From Caryophanon latum (lineage in GTDB: Bacteria; Bacillota; Bacilli; Bacillales_A; Planococcaceae), in NCBI RefSeq assembly GCF_001700325.1, contig NZ_MATO01000001.1, forward strand, positions 1 to 64,000: 64,000 nucleotides of DNA. The letters are read 5' to 3'. The translations under genes and the position numbers were made by a program. The notes under the pieces are model-generated. The model was not told the origin of the DNA, did no database searches, and saw nothing but the letters and a program-made list of their open reading frames with translations. Below are positions 40,255 to 49,442 of the stretch, in pieces (within the stretch, counting starts at the first letter, position 1; every line of letters starts with the position of its first letter).

Positions 40255-41358
40255 TTAAATTAGTGACGGACGGATAAATACTTCTACCCCTTTAGGTGCA
40301 TATGCGGCAATGACAACGTTCGCGTGCTGCACTGTAATCCAACCTAAGCCTGAAAATACGACGTCTGTTTTTGCTTCTTTAATTGAAAACTCGTGACGCA
40401 CAAGTGGTGGTAATTTCTCAATATGCTCCGCTGTTGGTGGTGCAAGCAGCTCCCCGCGGTGGTTCGCATATAAATCATCTGCCTTTTCTAACTTCGTACG
40501 GTGGATTGGTAAGTCATTTGCGATATGCACCGTAAATGCTGAACGCTCACCTTGAATGAAGTCAAAGCGGGCAAGTGCGCCGACAAATAACGTTTGCCCT
40601 GCGTTTTGCTGATACACTTTTGGCTTAATTTCTTTTTTCGGCATAATGTATTTTAATTCTGATGCATCTAAATAATGCGCCATTTGATGATGGTTAATGA
40701 TGCCTGGTGTATCAAATAACGCCGAGCCATCATCTAGCGGAATGCCGATCATATCAAGCGTTGTTCCTGGGAAGTGAGATGTCGTAATGACTTCACCTTC
40801 ACCTGTTGCTTGCTTAATAATGCGGTTAATGAACGTTGATTTCCCAACGTTCGTACAGCCTACTACGTAAACATCTTTCTTTTTGCGATAGTCCTCAATC
40901 GCTTCAATCACTTCAGCCATGCCGATCCCTTTATGCGCTGACACGAGCTTCACGTCAATTGCGTTTAAGCCAAGTGCTTTCGCTTCACGACGTAACCAAT
41001 TGATTACTTTATTGTGCTTCACTGATTTCGGTAATAAATCGACTTTGTTTGCGACAAGCAGCACTGGATTTTTTCCGACAAAGCGGTGTAATCCTGGTAA
41101 CCAGCTGCCGTTAAAGTCAAAAATGTCTACGATTTTCACGATTAAGCCGTCCTGCTCACCTAAACCATTTAAAATGCGTAAAAAGTCGTCATCCGTTAAG
41201 CTTACTGGTTGAATTTCGTTATAGTTTTTTAAACGAAAACAACGCTGACAAATAATAACTTCCTTTTCTAAAGATGATGCCGGTGCATAGCCTACAGCGG
41301 TTTTATCCTCTGTTTGAATCGCTACGCCGCACCCGACACATTGTAATGCTTCACTCAT
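40255..41358 (-). CDS. yqeH: Ribosome biogenesis GTPase YqeH
   Basis: Circularly permuted GTPase needed for 30S assembly. N-terminal zinc finger (CVGCGV and CQRCF), then G4 NKVDLLPK, G5 SAHKG, G1 GCTNVGKST and G3 DTPG in permuted order, and a C-terminal RNA-binding region. Start at the ATG giving MSEALQC behind GGAGGAC; 367 residues. Overlaps the yqeG stop by 4 bp. Confidence 0.96.
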   Translation of the reverse strand: MSEALQCVGCGVAIQTEDKTAVGYAPASSLEKEVIICQRCFRLKNYNEIQPVSLTDDDFLRILNGLGEQDGLIVKIVDIFDFNGSWLPGLHRFVGKNPVLLVANKVDLLPKSVKHNKVINWLRREAKALGLNAIDVKLVSAHKGIGMAEVIEAIEDYRKKKDVYVVGCTNVGKSTFINRIIKQATGEGEVITTSHFPGTTLDMIGIPLDDGSALFDTPGIINHHQMAHYLDASELKYIMPKKEIKPKVYQQNAGQTLFVGALARFDFIQGERSAFTVHIANDLPIHRTKLEKADDLYANHRGELLAPPTAEHIEKLPPLVRHEFSIKEAKTDVVFSGLGWITVQHANVVIAAYAPKGVEVFIRPSLI

Positions 41359-41876
41359 GCTTCGTCCTCCCAAGTTCGTATTCCTTTTCGTTGTAAATCA
41401 TTAAAGACGCGACGTTCCACAAAGCGGTTAAAACGTGTAACAAAGCCGTCTGACTGCGCCACTGGACGCACTAAAAACGTATAGAGCTTTAAGCGCTTGC
41501 CACCCATCACGTCCGTTAATAGCTGATCGCCTACCATCGCCACTTCCTCAGGGCGTAATTTTAATCGTACGAGCGCACGGTAATACGCGCCGCCGAGCGG
41601 TTTACGCGCTTTAAAAATATATGGAATGCCAATCGGTTCGGCAAAATGCTTTACACGCGCTTCGTTATTGTTTGACGCGATAATAATACGGATGCCCGCT
41701 TCCTTCATTTGCAAAAGCCACGTTTGTAGCTCCTCTGTTGCATTAGGACGGTCCCATTCTACTAACGTATTGTCTAAGTCTGTAATAATACCGCGAATCC
41801 CTAAAGCCGCAAGCTTCTCCGGTGTAATCGCAAAAATATTATTGACATATTCATTTGGCAATAAAAAATTGTACAC
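41355..41876 (-). CDS. yqeG: HAD-superfamily phosphatase YqeG
   Basis: HAD IIIA phosphatase: motif I DLDNTLVEWD with the nucleophile Asp, motif II ASNNN, motif III K then VGDQLLTD. The start is taken as the GTG giving (M)YNFLLPNEYV, seven bases after AAAGGTGG; this gives 173 residues, the family length. A longer frame would read back through the intergenic repeat and is rejected. First gene of the yqeG-yqeH operon. Confidence 0.92.
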   Translation of the reverse strand: MYNFLLPNEYVNNIFAITPEKLAALGIRGIITDLDNTLVEWDRPNATEELQTWLLQMKEAGIRIIIASNNNEARVKHFAEPIGIPYIFKARKPLGGAYYRALVRLKLRPEEVAMVGDQLLTDVMGGKRLKLYTFLVRPVAQSDGFVTRFNRFVERRVFNDLQRKGIRTWEDEA

Positions 41877-41930
41877 TGTGTAGCCACCTTTTTCGATGAT
41901 AGTTGTTCGCAAAATATACGACATGTCATG

Positions 41931-42192
41931 TATTGAGTAGCTGTTCATTCGTCTGCTTATGAACGTTGCTTTCCACGTCGAGGCAGGCTTTCCGCGGGCG
42001 TGGGGGCGAACACGATGTTTGTTCTGAAGGCAGTGCCACATGGACGTGGCGCTTACTGTCTTCCTTGAGCCTCCTCGCTCCGCTGTGGGGTCTCAAGGCT
42101 CACGCTATTCCCGCTGGAGTCCGCCTCTCGTTCCAAGCAACATACGTACGTGATGCTTAAAAAACTCACTACGAAGATTTCACTAATCAACA
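41931..42192 (+). repeat. Type A intergenic repeat with inverted ends
   Basis: Right end ACTAATCAACA (42182-42192); degenerate left end TATTGAGTAGC (41931-41941). Full core GTCGAGGCAGGCTTTCCGCG, GCGTGG, GAGCCTCCTCGCTCCGC, CCCGCTGGAGTCCGCCTC, plus an inserted GCCACATGGACGTGGCGC hairpin. It fills most of the 395-bp gap 41877-42271. Confidence 0.75.
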
Positions 42193-42209
42193 CATTTTAT
42201 ACGACACAA

Positions 42210-42242
42210 TAAAATGAATTCACGCACAACACGTGAATTCAT
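42210..42242 (-). terminator. Intrinsic terminator after psd
   Basis: ATGAATTCACG pairs with CGTGAATTCAT around a 7-nt loop, followed by TTTATTG on the minus strand. Confidence 0.8.
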
Positions 42243-42271
42243 GTAAACGTCTGTTGAAATTAACTAAACTA

Positions 42272-43051
42272 TTATAACACATTTGCAAACGATGTACCCA
42301 TTTGAATCATCGCTCCTTGCGTCACATTTTCGTTAAATTGCACCGTTTCCTGTTCAAACAGCATGACAACAGTCGAACCAAATGTGAAATAACCGACTTC
42401 CTCGCCACGACGCCACACATCAGTCGTGTTCGTTAGCGCAATTGAATTGACAAACATCGCTCCAACTTTAATGAATTCCATATGCATACCGCCTGCCATT
42501 TCAAGCTGCGTCACCATGCGATAATTATGCGATAGCGGCTTCTTTCCGTACGTTAAACCCATTTGATTAACTGGATAGGAATGCTGACCGAGCACATACT
42601 GACGCACGACACGCGCATCGACTGGGCTATGCATACGATGATAATCAGCTGGGCTTAAATAAAAGACGATGTACTGACCGTTTTTATATGCTGCTGCACG
42701 CTCCTGACTGCCGAGTAAATGCTCAAGCAAATACGGCTTGCCCTTTACCGTAAACGTCATCCCGTTTGTAATAGCTCCGAACGATTCGATTTTTGCATCA
42801 ACCGGACTCGTCAATACATTGCCTTTTGCGACTACGCGACTACCACTCACAAGTGTACGCGTAAAAAAATCATGTAACGACGTAAATTCGTCCAATGATT
42901 TTGAAACTTCTTGTACGTTAATGTCGTATACTTTACTATAAGATGGTATGAAATACTTGCTAATTGGTGACTGCACAACACGCTTTAACAAAGCAGATGA
43001 CCATCTTTTATTCGTTAACTCTATGCAGTTTTGAAAAATTTTCTCAATCAT
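42272..43051 (-). CDS. psd: Phosphatidylserine decarboxylase proenzyme
   Basis: Makes phosphatidylethanolamine from phosphatidylserine. It self-cleaves at a G-S bond to form a pyruvoyl group; here the site is FGST (in YFTFGSTVVML near residue 228), a variant of LGST. Upstream signatures SPVDAKIESFG and YHRMHSPVDA are present. 259 residues, the short bacterial form. Divergent from pssA, which supplies its substrate. Confidence 0.93.
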   Translation of the reverse strand: MIEKIFQNCIELTNKRWSSALLKRVVQSPISKYFIPSYSKVYDINVQEVSKSLDEFTSLHDFFTRTLVSGSRVVAKGNVLTSPVDAKIESFGAITNGMTFTVKGKPYLLEHLLGSQERAAAYKNGQYIVFYLSPADYHRMHSPVDARVVRQYVLGQHSYPVNQMGLTYGKKPLSHNYRMVTQLEMAGGMHMEFIKVGAMFVNSIALTNTTDVWRRGEEVGYFTFGSTVVMLFEQETVQFNENVTQGAMIQMGTSFANVL

Positions 43052-43239
43052 AAATATGCCTCGCTTAAATTCGACCTTACATTTTCGCGCAGTTCGAAGT
43101 ATAATAAAAAAATATATGTGCTCTTTTCATTTAAACATGTCTAACTTTAGAACACAATGCACATCTGAATTGTTTTTTGATTGTGAGCAGCGCAAATTTG
43201 GACTTATTCTACGCCATATTCTAAAAGGAGTGTTTCCCC

Positions 43240-43779
43240 ATGTTTATTCTACATATGGTGGATACCACGGTTAAAAAATTAAAATCGCAAGCTGCAAATA
43301 TTTTAACAATCGCAAATATGTCGTTCGGGGGCGCCTCAGTTATGGCAACGCTCGAAGGCTACTATAGCTATGCGGTCTTATTTATTTTTATTGCAGCGTT
43401 ACTTGACCGCTATGACGGAAAAGTTGCTCGTAAGCTTCAACAAGAGTCCGAGCTTGGTAAGCAGCTCGATTCGATGAGTGATGTCATCTCATTCGGTGTC
43501 GCACCAGCTCTTTTAATGTACGAAGCAGTGCTTCAAGATTTTAGCACAGCGGGTATGTTCATGACCGTGTTATATATCGTTTGCGGCGCTTTACGTTTAG
43601 CACGCTTTAATGTATCTGAAGCGAACGGTTACTTTACAGGTCTTCCGATTACAGCCGCTGGATCTTTACTAACATTTACATTTTTCTTCATTCAAGTAGC
43701 AAGCCCGGTGTTTTATATGTTTTTAACGCCGATCTTGGCGATTTTAATGATTAGTACGTTTACAATGAAAAAAGTGTAA
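43240..43779 (+). CDS. pssA: CDP-diacylglycerol-serine O-phosphatidyltransferase
   Basis: Membrane enzyme that makes phosphatidylserine from CDP-diacylglycerol and serine. The CDP-alcohol motif D-x2-DG-x2-AR-x8-G-x3-D-x3-D is complete (DRYDGKVARK ... GKQLDSMSD). Five or six membrane helices; 179 residues. RBS AAGGAG. Paired head-to-head with psd over a 188-bp gap with the promoters. Confidence 0.93.
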   Translation: MFILHMVDTTVKKLKSQAANILTIANMSFGGASVMATLEGYYSYAVLFIFIAALLDRYDGKVARKLQQESELGKQLDSMSDVISFGVAPALLMYEAVLQDFSTAGMFMTVLYIVCGALRLARFNVSEANGYFTGLPITAAGSLLTFTFFFIQVASPVFYMFLTPILAILMISTFTMKKV

Positions 43780-43809
43780 TCTGCGCGAGGCAGATTACAC
43801 TTTTTTTAT
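43773..43809 (+). terminator. Intrinsic terminator after pssA
   Basis: AGTGTAATCTGC pairs with GCAGATTACACT around GCGAG, followed by T7. Confidence 0.93.
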
Positions 43810-43822
43810 TGATTACGATATC

Positions 43823-43971
43823 TATTGATCGGCCGTGCGCGTTATACAGCTCGCGTTGTCTCTGCGATTACTCGAGACAGAAAAAACATGTGCTCCTGCG
43901 ATTGCTCGTCGCACATAAATTTCTGAAGCTGTGCCACTACAATTTCACTGTATAAAGATGGCGTATCAACA
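43823..43971 (+). repeat. Decayed intergenic repeat
   Basis: Ends TATTGATCGGC (43823) and GCGTATCAACA (43961-43971) with the tail motif CACTGTATAAAGATGGCG. The core is reduced to local inverted pieces (GTCTCTGCG...ACTCGAGAC). Confidence 0.5.
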
Positions 43972-43981
43972 CGCTTAATTT

Positions 43982-44674
43982 TTACAGCATTTCAATCACT
44001 TTTAACACAACTTGTGTTGAATGCTTCGCTGCTACTGGTAAAAACTCATCAAAGCTAATGTTTGACTGCTTGCCCGCAATGTCCGATAATGCGCGAATGA
44101 CAACGAATGGTGTACCAAATTGGTAACATACTTGTGCAACAGCTGCTGCTTCCATTTCTACAGCCTTCATTGTAGGGAACTGACTGCGCACTAGTTCAAC
44201 GCGCTCTGGGTCGCTCATAAATACGTCACCTGAGCAAATTAAGCCTACACCGTATTCATGTTCACCAACCGCTTCTACTGCGTCTTTTGCTACTTGAATT
44301 AATTTTGTGTCTGATTTAAACGCAGCTGGCATTTGCGGTACTTGACCGATTTCATAGCCAAATACACGCGCATCAACGTCATGATGACGCACTTCATCCG
44401 AAATGACGATTGCCCCAACTTTTAACGTCGGGTCATAGCCGCCTGCTGATCCCGTGTTAATGACAACAGTTGGCTTGAAACGATCTAGTAAAATCGCCGT
44501 TGACATCGATGCACTTACTTTACCGATGCCACTTTTCATTAACACAACGTCTTGCCCTTCATGCGTGCCTGTTGTATATTCCGTACCTGCTATTTTTTCT
44601 GTTTGTACGTTTTGTAACGCTTCACGTAATAATTGTACTTCTTCTTCCATTGCACCAATTACCGCAATTTTCAT
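43982..44674 (-). CDS. mtnN: 5'-methylthioadenosine/S-adenosylhomocysteine nucleosidase
   Basis: Cleaves MTA and SAH to adenine plus a thioribose, recycling SAM by-products and feeding autoinducer-2 synthesis. Family start MKIAVIGAMEEEV, ribose-binding VEMEAAAVAQV, and ALSDIAGK with the catalytic Asp. 230 residues. RBS AAGGAGG. It follows greA; yrrT and yrrS, found between them in B. subtilis, are absent. Confidence 0.96.
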   Translation of the reverse strand: MKIAVIGAMEEEVQLLREALQNVQTEKIAGTEYTTGTHEGQDVVLMKSGIGKVSASMSTAILLDRFKPTVVINTGSAGGYDPTLKVGAIVISDEVRHHDVDARVFGYEIGQVPQMPAAFKSDTKLIQVAKDAVEAVGEHEYGVGLICSGDVFMSDPERVELVRSQFPTMKAVEMEAAAVAQVCYQFGTPFVVIRALSDIAGKQSNISFDEFLPVAAKHSTQVVLKVIEML

Positions 44675-44694
44675 ATTGGTTCCTCCTTGAAAAA

Positions 44695-44716
44695 GAAGCC
44701 TGCAACCGCAAGCTTC
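44695..44716 (-). terminator. Terminator after greA
   Basis: GAAGCTTGC pairs with the facing GCAGGCTTC (one bulge) around GGTT, followed by TTTTTC on the minus strand. Confidence 0.7.
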
Positions 44717-44750
44717 TTTCCTCTTTTATTACATGTGTTATCGACATGTA

Positions 44751-45437
44751 TTATTGAATTTTAATAATTTCGACTTCCATATCGCCACCTGGAGTTGCGA
44801 TTTTTACTTTGTCGCCTACTTTTTTACCTAGTAAGCCTTTTGCGATTGGTGAGTCATTTGAAATTTTACCTTCAAGTGGATCCGCCTCTGCTGACCCAAC
44901 GATTGTGTATTCTTCCTCGTCATCTTCACCGATTTCGATAAACGTAACAGTTTTACCGATCGTTACGTCTTCGCTTGATTTTTTCGCCGCTGTTACAATT
45001 ACTGTGTTTAATAACTCTTGTACTTTATCTGCATACCATTTTTCAAGCTTTACTTTTTCTTCTAATAAAAGCGCTTCTTCTTTTGCATTGTTTGCTTTTG
45101 CTGCTTCTACGCCTTCTACATACTCTACTACTTTCGCTTGGGCTTCTTCTAACTGCACTTCTAACTTCGCCTTTTCCTCTACAGAAATTGTATCATCAAT
45201 AATTTCTACAAAGCGTAGCATCGTATTAATTGTTGCGATGCGTCCTTCTAAAATCGATTGCTCTTCCTTCGCTGCATGGTACTCAGCGTTTTCCGATAAA
45301 TCGCCTAGCTCGCGTGCTTCTTTAATGCGTGCAACGATTTCAGGACGGTTAATTTTAATTAACTGCTCCATTTCACGCTCTTTTTCTAATTTCCCTAGAA
45401 TTGTCATAGGGTATGTTTTTTCGTTAGACAACTTCAT
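44751..45437 (-). CDS. greA: Transcription elongation factor GreA with a ~70-residue helical insertion
   Basis: GreA enters the RNA polymerase secondary channel and triggers transcript cleavage in backtracked complexes. N-terminal coiled coil (residues ~1-80) with the acidic tip D46 and E49 in [17 protein letters not shown], and the C-terminal FKBP-like domain (~156-228, [19 protein letters not shown]). The usual length is ~158 residues; this is 228. The extra stretch lies between the two domains (~84-154): charged, alanine/glutamate-rich, heptad-like ([36 protein letters not shown]). The frame is continuous and both flanks are canonical. ATG with AAGGAG close upstream, or a TTG two codons later. 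It precedes mtnN. Confidence 0.9.
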   Translation of the reverse strand: MKLSNEKTYPMTILGKLEKEREMEQLIKINRPEIVARIKEARELGDLSENAEYHAAKEEQSILEGRIATINTMLRFVEIIDDTISVEEKAKLEVQLEEAQAKVVEYVEGVEAAKANNAKEEALLLEEKVKLEKWYADKVQELLNTVIVTAAKKSSEDVTIGKTVTFIEIGEDDEEEYTIVGSAEADPLEGKISNDSPIAKGLLGKKVGDKVKIATPGGDMEVEIIKIQ

Positions 45438-45483
45438 TCACTCCTTAAAATTTTGCGCTTATATTAAAGCGATTACAAAATAG

Positions 45484-45527
45484 AAAAACTCGACCATACA
45501 GAGAATTTTCTCTAAATGGTCGATTTT
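45484..45527 (-). terminator. Intrinsic terminator after udk
   Basis: TCGACCATTTAGAGA pairs with TCTCTGTATGGTCGA (one mismatch region) around AAAT, followed by TTTTTC on the minus strand. Confidence 0.85.
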
Positions 45528-45636
45528 GTATAAGCATTTATATAGCGTCAATTGTAATGTATAAAGGAAAATATTTCAATAGTTCTTTAGATGAACCGCT
45601 GTTCATACTTTCCCTATCATATTACATAACATGTCA

Positions 45637-46260
45637 TCATTCAACAATTGTTTTAATTTTCGTAATAAGTAGGTCGATTGCTACTTCATTGTCGCCGCCC
45701 TCTGGAATGATGACGTGCGCATGACGCTTCGTCGGCTCGATAAATAAGTTATGCATCGGGCGCACCGCTGATAAATATTGCTCAATGACCGAATCTGCTG
45801 TACGACCACGCTCTTTAATGTCGCGCTGAATACGACGAATAATGCGTAAATCCGCATCTGTATCGACGAAAATTTTAATGTCCATTAAATCGCGTAAACG
45901 CGCATCCTCTAATACTAAAATACCTTCGACGATAATTACGTCTACTGGCTCTACTGGAATGACTTCGGCCGCACGCGTATGATGCACGTAATCGTACACC
46001 GGCTTTTCAATTGCTTGGCGCTTTAGTAACGTGTTAATGTGCTCGATCAATAAATCATTATCAAACGCAAAAGGATGATCGTAGTTCGTTTTCAGACGCT
46101 CTTCAAACGTTAAATGCGCCTGGTCTTTATAATAATAATCTTGCTCAATAATTACGACTGAATGGTCCTTAAACACTTCAGAAATAGCACGTGTTACACT
46201 CGTTTTCCCTGAACAAGAGCCACCTGCAATGCCAATTACGACTGGACGCTTTGTCATCAT
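45637..46260 (-). CDS. udk: Uridine kinase
   Basis: Phosphorylates uridine and cytidine to the monophosphates in salvage. P-loop [17 protein letters not shown], substrate motif [16 protein letters not shown]. 207 residues. The ATGATG start overlaps the TGA stop of trhP2, so they are coupled; AAGGAG lies seven bases upstream. Confidence 0.96.
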   Translation of the reverse strand: MMTKRPVVIGIAGGSCSGKTSVTRAISEVFKDHSVVIIEQDYYYKDQAHLTFEERLKTNYDHPFAFDNDLLIEHINTLLKRQAIEKPVYDYVHHTRAAEVIPVEPVDVIIVEGILVLEDARLRDLMDIKIFVDTDADLRIIRRIQRDIKERGRTADSVIEQYLSAVRPMHNLFIEPTKRHAHVIIPEGGDNEVAIDLLITKIKTIVE

Positions 46261-47546
46261 TTTTTTAGCTCCTTACGCATCATGTTGTTTGGATATACTG
46301 GCTGCTCTACTTTAAAGCGCACTGTTGATAATGGGTGACGCGCTGCATCTAAACTTTCGCCTTGCTCGTTAAAAATGTCGCCAACCGTCATTTGGAAGCT
46401 CGTAATTTCTGGACCGAAAAACTCGATCGTATCGCCTGGGCGGAAGAAGTTACGTTGCTGTAATGTTACCATTTGTGTGTCTGCATCGTAATCAAGCACA
46501 AGTCCTGCGAAGTCCCATGCCGCATTTTTCGTGCGTGCCGCTTCTGCACCGAACATTTGCTGCTCATGCCCTGGCTCGTCTAGGAAGAACGATGACGCTG
46601 TTTCGCGGTTCGCACAGCGGTCTAACTCTTCTAACCACTCACGCTTAATTTTGAAGTTTTCTGGATCTGCACAATATGCATCGATGACTTTACGGTATAC
46701 CGAAATAACAGTTGCTACGTAATGAATCGACTTCATGCGCCCTTCTACTTTTAACGAATCAATCCCTAGCTCAATCATATGCGGAATCGATTCAATTAAT
46801 TTTAAATCTTTCGGGCTCATCGCAAACGGTGCGTCCGTCTCGCCAAATAACGCTACTTCTTCGCCGCCATTTTCTTCATATAAGTCGTAATCCCAACGAC
46901 ATGATTGACAGCACCCACCACGGTTTGAATCACGCGCTGTCATATGGTTTGATAATACGCATCGACCAGAGTAAGCGATACACATTGCACCGTGCACGAA
47001 CGCCTCGATTTCAATGTCCACTTCCTCTTTCATTTTGCGCATTTCCTCGCCACCTACTTCACGTGCAAGCACGACGCGGTGTAACCCTTCGCTCTTCCAA
47101 TACTTTACCGCTTTCCAGTTCGATAACGACTGCTGCGTTGATAAATGAATTTCAAGCTTCGGCGCGACGTTGCGACACGTTTCGATAATGAGTGGGTCCG
47201 CTACAATAATGCCGCGCACGCCTGCTCCTTCGATTGCCTGTAAATACTCCTCTAAGCCGTCCATATTTTCGTTATGCGCGAAAATGTTCGTCGTGACATA
47301 AATAACAGCGCCGTACTTGTTCGCAAACTCGACTCCTTCACGCATTTCGTCAATCGTGAAGTTGCCTGCATTTGAACGAAGACCAAACTCTTGACCACCG
47401 ATAAATACTGCGTCTGCGCCGTAATGTACAGCGACTTTTAATTTTTCTAAACTACCTGCAGGAGCCAATAACTCTGGCTTTTTCGTAATGACCGTCTTGC
47501 CATCGACTACGCTGCGAATTTTTTCGTTTTGAATTAATTGTAACAT
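46257..47546 (-). CDS. trhP2: tRNA 5-hydroxyuridine synthesis protein TrhP2 (U32 peptidase family)
   Basis: U32-family protein homologous to YrrO, which with TrhP1 makes 5-hydroxyuridine at tRNA wobble position 34 from prephenate. Signature [18 protein letters not shown] at the start and the cysteine cluster [11 protein letters not shown] ... GGCCQSCRW (four Cys, probably Fe-S). 429 residues with a C-terminal beta domain. RBS GAGGGGGG. Lies in trmR-trhP1-trhP2-udk, the B. subtilis order. Confidence 0.92.
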   Translation of the reverse strand: MLQLIQNEKIRSVVDGKTVITKKPELLAPAGSLEKLKVAVHYGADAVFIGGQEFGLRSNAGNFTIDEMREGVEFANKYGAVIYVTTNIFAHNENMDGLEEYLQAIEGAGVRGIIVADPLIIETCRNVAPKLEIHLSTQQSLSNWKAVKYWKSEGLHRVVLAREVGGEEMRKMKEEVDIEIEAFVHGAMCIAYSGRCVLSNHMTARDSNRGGCCQSCRWDYDLYEENGGEEVALFGETDAPFAMSPKDLKLIESIPHMIELGIDSLKVEGRMKSIHYVATVISVYRKVIDAYCADPENFKIKREWLEELDRCANRETASSFFLDEPGHEQQMFGAEAARTKNAAWDFAGLVLDYDADTQMVTLQQRNFFRPGDTIEFFGPEITSFQMTVGDIFNEQGESLDAARHPLSTVRFKVEQPVYPNNMMRKELKK

Positions 47547-47566
47547 CGTCGTGTTCCCCCCTCGCC

Positions 47567-48499
47567 TTAGTACACCGTTTCTTTAAAAATAAACCCTGTG
47601 TCTAACGGGCGTAATGCTGGCTGAATTGCCTCAATTTGCGCTAATAAGTCGTCCTTTATGTCCTCGTATGCGTCTTCACCTTCATCAAAGTACGCATCGA
47701 TTGCTTGACGGTAAAGGTTTGTCACTTTCACTGTGTAGTCAAAGTCTTGTAGCACCGCATCGAATTTTAACGAATCGATGCCTGCTTCAAATAGCTCGCC
47801 AAGTTCGTCAATAATGCAAATGTCGTTCGGTGAGAAAATGTGCGTGCCGTTTACATCTTCATAAATTGGGTATTTGTTTTTACGCTCTTTGTCGTGTAAA
47901 AACATGTTGCGATTTTGCTTGCGGTTTTCAACTTCCATCACTTCATCGCGGAATAAGAAGTAGTTGCCAAGCAATGAACGCTTCGACTGGAACATACATG
48001 TCATGCCGTGTACTTGCACTTCAATTTCCACTTTCGCGTTTTCTTTACATTCGATTACTTCATCAAGTGATAGCTCGCGCGCTAATACAGCACGTGTTGC
48101 GCCGCGCTCCCCCCAGTAGTTTGCTTGGAACCAGTTCGTCGCGATCGTTTCTGGGCTCCAATGTAGCGGAATCGTAATGCCTAGTTCACGTACAGCTACA
48201 ACGACTGCTGGATCACCGAATAATAACGCGTCCACACCGATTTGTTGCATGTGCTGTAAATAAACGTCTAGTGCATCTAAACGGTCGTTATGGAAAATCG
48301 CATTTACTGCGACGTATACTTTTTTCCCTGCTGCGTGAATAAGCGCTGTCGCTTCACGTACTTCGTCTACTGTAAAGTCTCCTGCTAAACGTAGACCGAA
48401 CTGCTGCTCTCCAATGACAAATGCGTCTGCACCTGCTTCAATTAATGCTTTTACATGCTCCACTGATTGTGGTGTTACTAATAATTCTGGTTTTGTCAC
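47567..48499 (-). CDS. trhP1: tRNA 5-hydroxyuridine synthesis protein TrhP1 (U32 peptidase family)
   Basis: Shorter U32 paralogue, homologous to YrrN, the partner of TrhP2. (M)TKPELLVTPQSVEHVKALIEAG opens the TIM-barrel fold. The cysteine cluster seen in TrhP2 is absent: its position reads MTCMFQSKRSLLGN. GTG start with AAAGAGGTGA upstream, giving 310 residues; a TTG further upstream is inside this site. 5 bp after trmR. Confidence 0.9.
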   Translation of the reverse strand: MTKPELLVTPQSVEHVKALIEAGADAFVIGEQQFGLRLAGDFTVDEVREATALIHAAGKKVYVAVNAIFHNDRLDALDVYLQHMQQIGVDALLFGDPAVVVAVRELGITIPLHWSPETIATNWFQANYWGERGATRAVLARELSLDEVIECKENAKVEIEVQVHGMTCMFQSKRSLLGNYFLFRDEVMEVENRKQNRNMFLHDKERKNKYPIYEDVNGTHIFSPNDICIIDELGELFEAGIDSLKFDAVLQDFDYTVKVTNLYRQAIDAYFDEGEDAYEDIKDDLLAQIEAIQPALRPLDTGFIFKETVY

Positions 48500-48504
48500 G
48501 TTGC

Positions 48505-49137
48505 TCACCTCTTTAAACAAATTAAAATGCCATCTCCAATGGGGAAGAATGCTGATGTGTACTCCTCATGGCTTAAAATCCAATCTGAAAACGTCTTTAA
48601 GTTCCGAATCATCGTACGTTTTCTGCGCGGTACGTCTTTAATATCTAAATCCGATAATCCGTGCATGTACATGTTGTCGATATATAAAATACCACCACTT
48701 GGTACGAGCGGCGAATACTTTTCAAAAAACTTTTGGTATTGTCCTTTTGCCGCGTCGATAAAAATCGCATCGTATTGCGGTAGTAGCTCTGCGTTATCAA
48801 CTTCAAGCGCATCGCCTTCAATGACGCGAATTTGCGATGCGACGTCTGAGCGCGAAATAAAGTGACGCGCTTTGTCGACGCGAGCTATGTCGCGCTCAAT
48901 TGTCGTAATGTGCGTATTCGGTAACGCTTCTGCCATACGAATTGCCGAGTAGCCAATTGCTGTACCAATTTCTAAAATGCTTGTTGGCTGCTGAATACGT
49001 AGTAGCTGTGCTAACGCCTCAATGCCCGCTAGCTGCATAATCGGTACGTGGTGTTCATCTGCATAACGCTCCATCTCGAGTAAAAGCTCACTTCGCTCAT
49101 GAATAAACGTCGCAATATAGTGATCCGATAATTCCAT
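48505..49137 (-). CDS. trmR: tRNA 5-hydroxyuridine methyltransferase
   Basis: O-methyltransferase of the COMT-like family (YrrM) that converts ho5U34 to mo5U34, completing the modification begun by the trhP genes downstream. SAM motif LEIGTAIGYSAIRMAEALP, acidic ERD, metal-binding DAIFIDAAKGQY and IDNMY. 210 residues. RBS AAGGAGAAGG. First of trmR-trhP1-trhP2-udk. Confidence 0.94.
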   Translation of the reverse strand: MELSDHYIATFIHERSELLLEMERYADEHHVPIMQLAGIEALAQLLRIQQPTSILEIGTAIGYSAIRMAEALPNTHITTIERDIARVDKARHFISRSDVASQIRVIEGDALEVDNAELLPQYDAIFIDAAKGQYQKFFEKYSPLVPSGGILYIDNMYMHGLSDLDIKDVPRRKRTMIRNLKTFSDWILSHEEYTSAFFPIGDGILICLKR

Positions 49138-49400
49138 GTTGCCTTCTCCTTACTTTGTTGAAGAGTCAGTATACAAACGGCTATGCTCGTTCATTAGAAA
49201 CGCCGCACTTCATCAACAGTCGCGCATAAGTGATCGCTTACAGGGCGAAATGCTTACGTGGATTATTGCTCGGCTCGTCGTTCAAAATGGACGTTTACAC
49301 AGAAAAAAGGAGAGCAGCACTCGCGCCCACCTTCTACGTATTTTTGCTCATTCAACATTCGTTAAACATCAAAAAATCACAATCTATAATAACATGAAAA

Positions 49401-49434
49401 TTGGAGGAAAGCGAATGTTCTTTCCTCCAATCGA
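49401..49434 (-). terminator. Intrinsic terminator after mltG
   Basis: TTGGAGGAAAG pairs with CTTTCCTCCAA around an 8-nt loop, followed by TTTTC on the minus strand. The rest of the 305-bp gap 49138-49442 shows no feature I can name beyond the probable trmR promoter. Confidence 0.85.
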
Positions 49435-49442
49435 TCGTTCTT

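Noticed and set aside
41877-42041. N-terminal extension of YqeG
   Set aside because: Reads into the type A repeat; the family begins at FLLPNEYV and a GTG with a proper ribosome binding site is present there.
44809-45483. 224-codon plus-strand frame opposite greA
   Set aside because: Serine-rich mirror of the Glu/Lys codons of greA; raised doubt on the GreA insert, but the minus frame has both canonical domains and a ribosome binding site.
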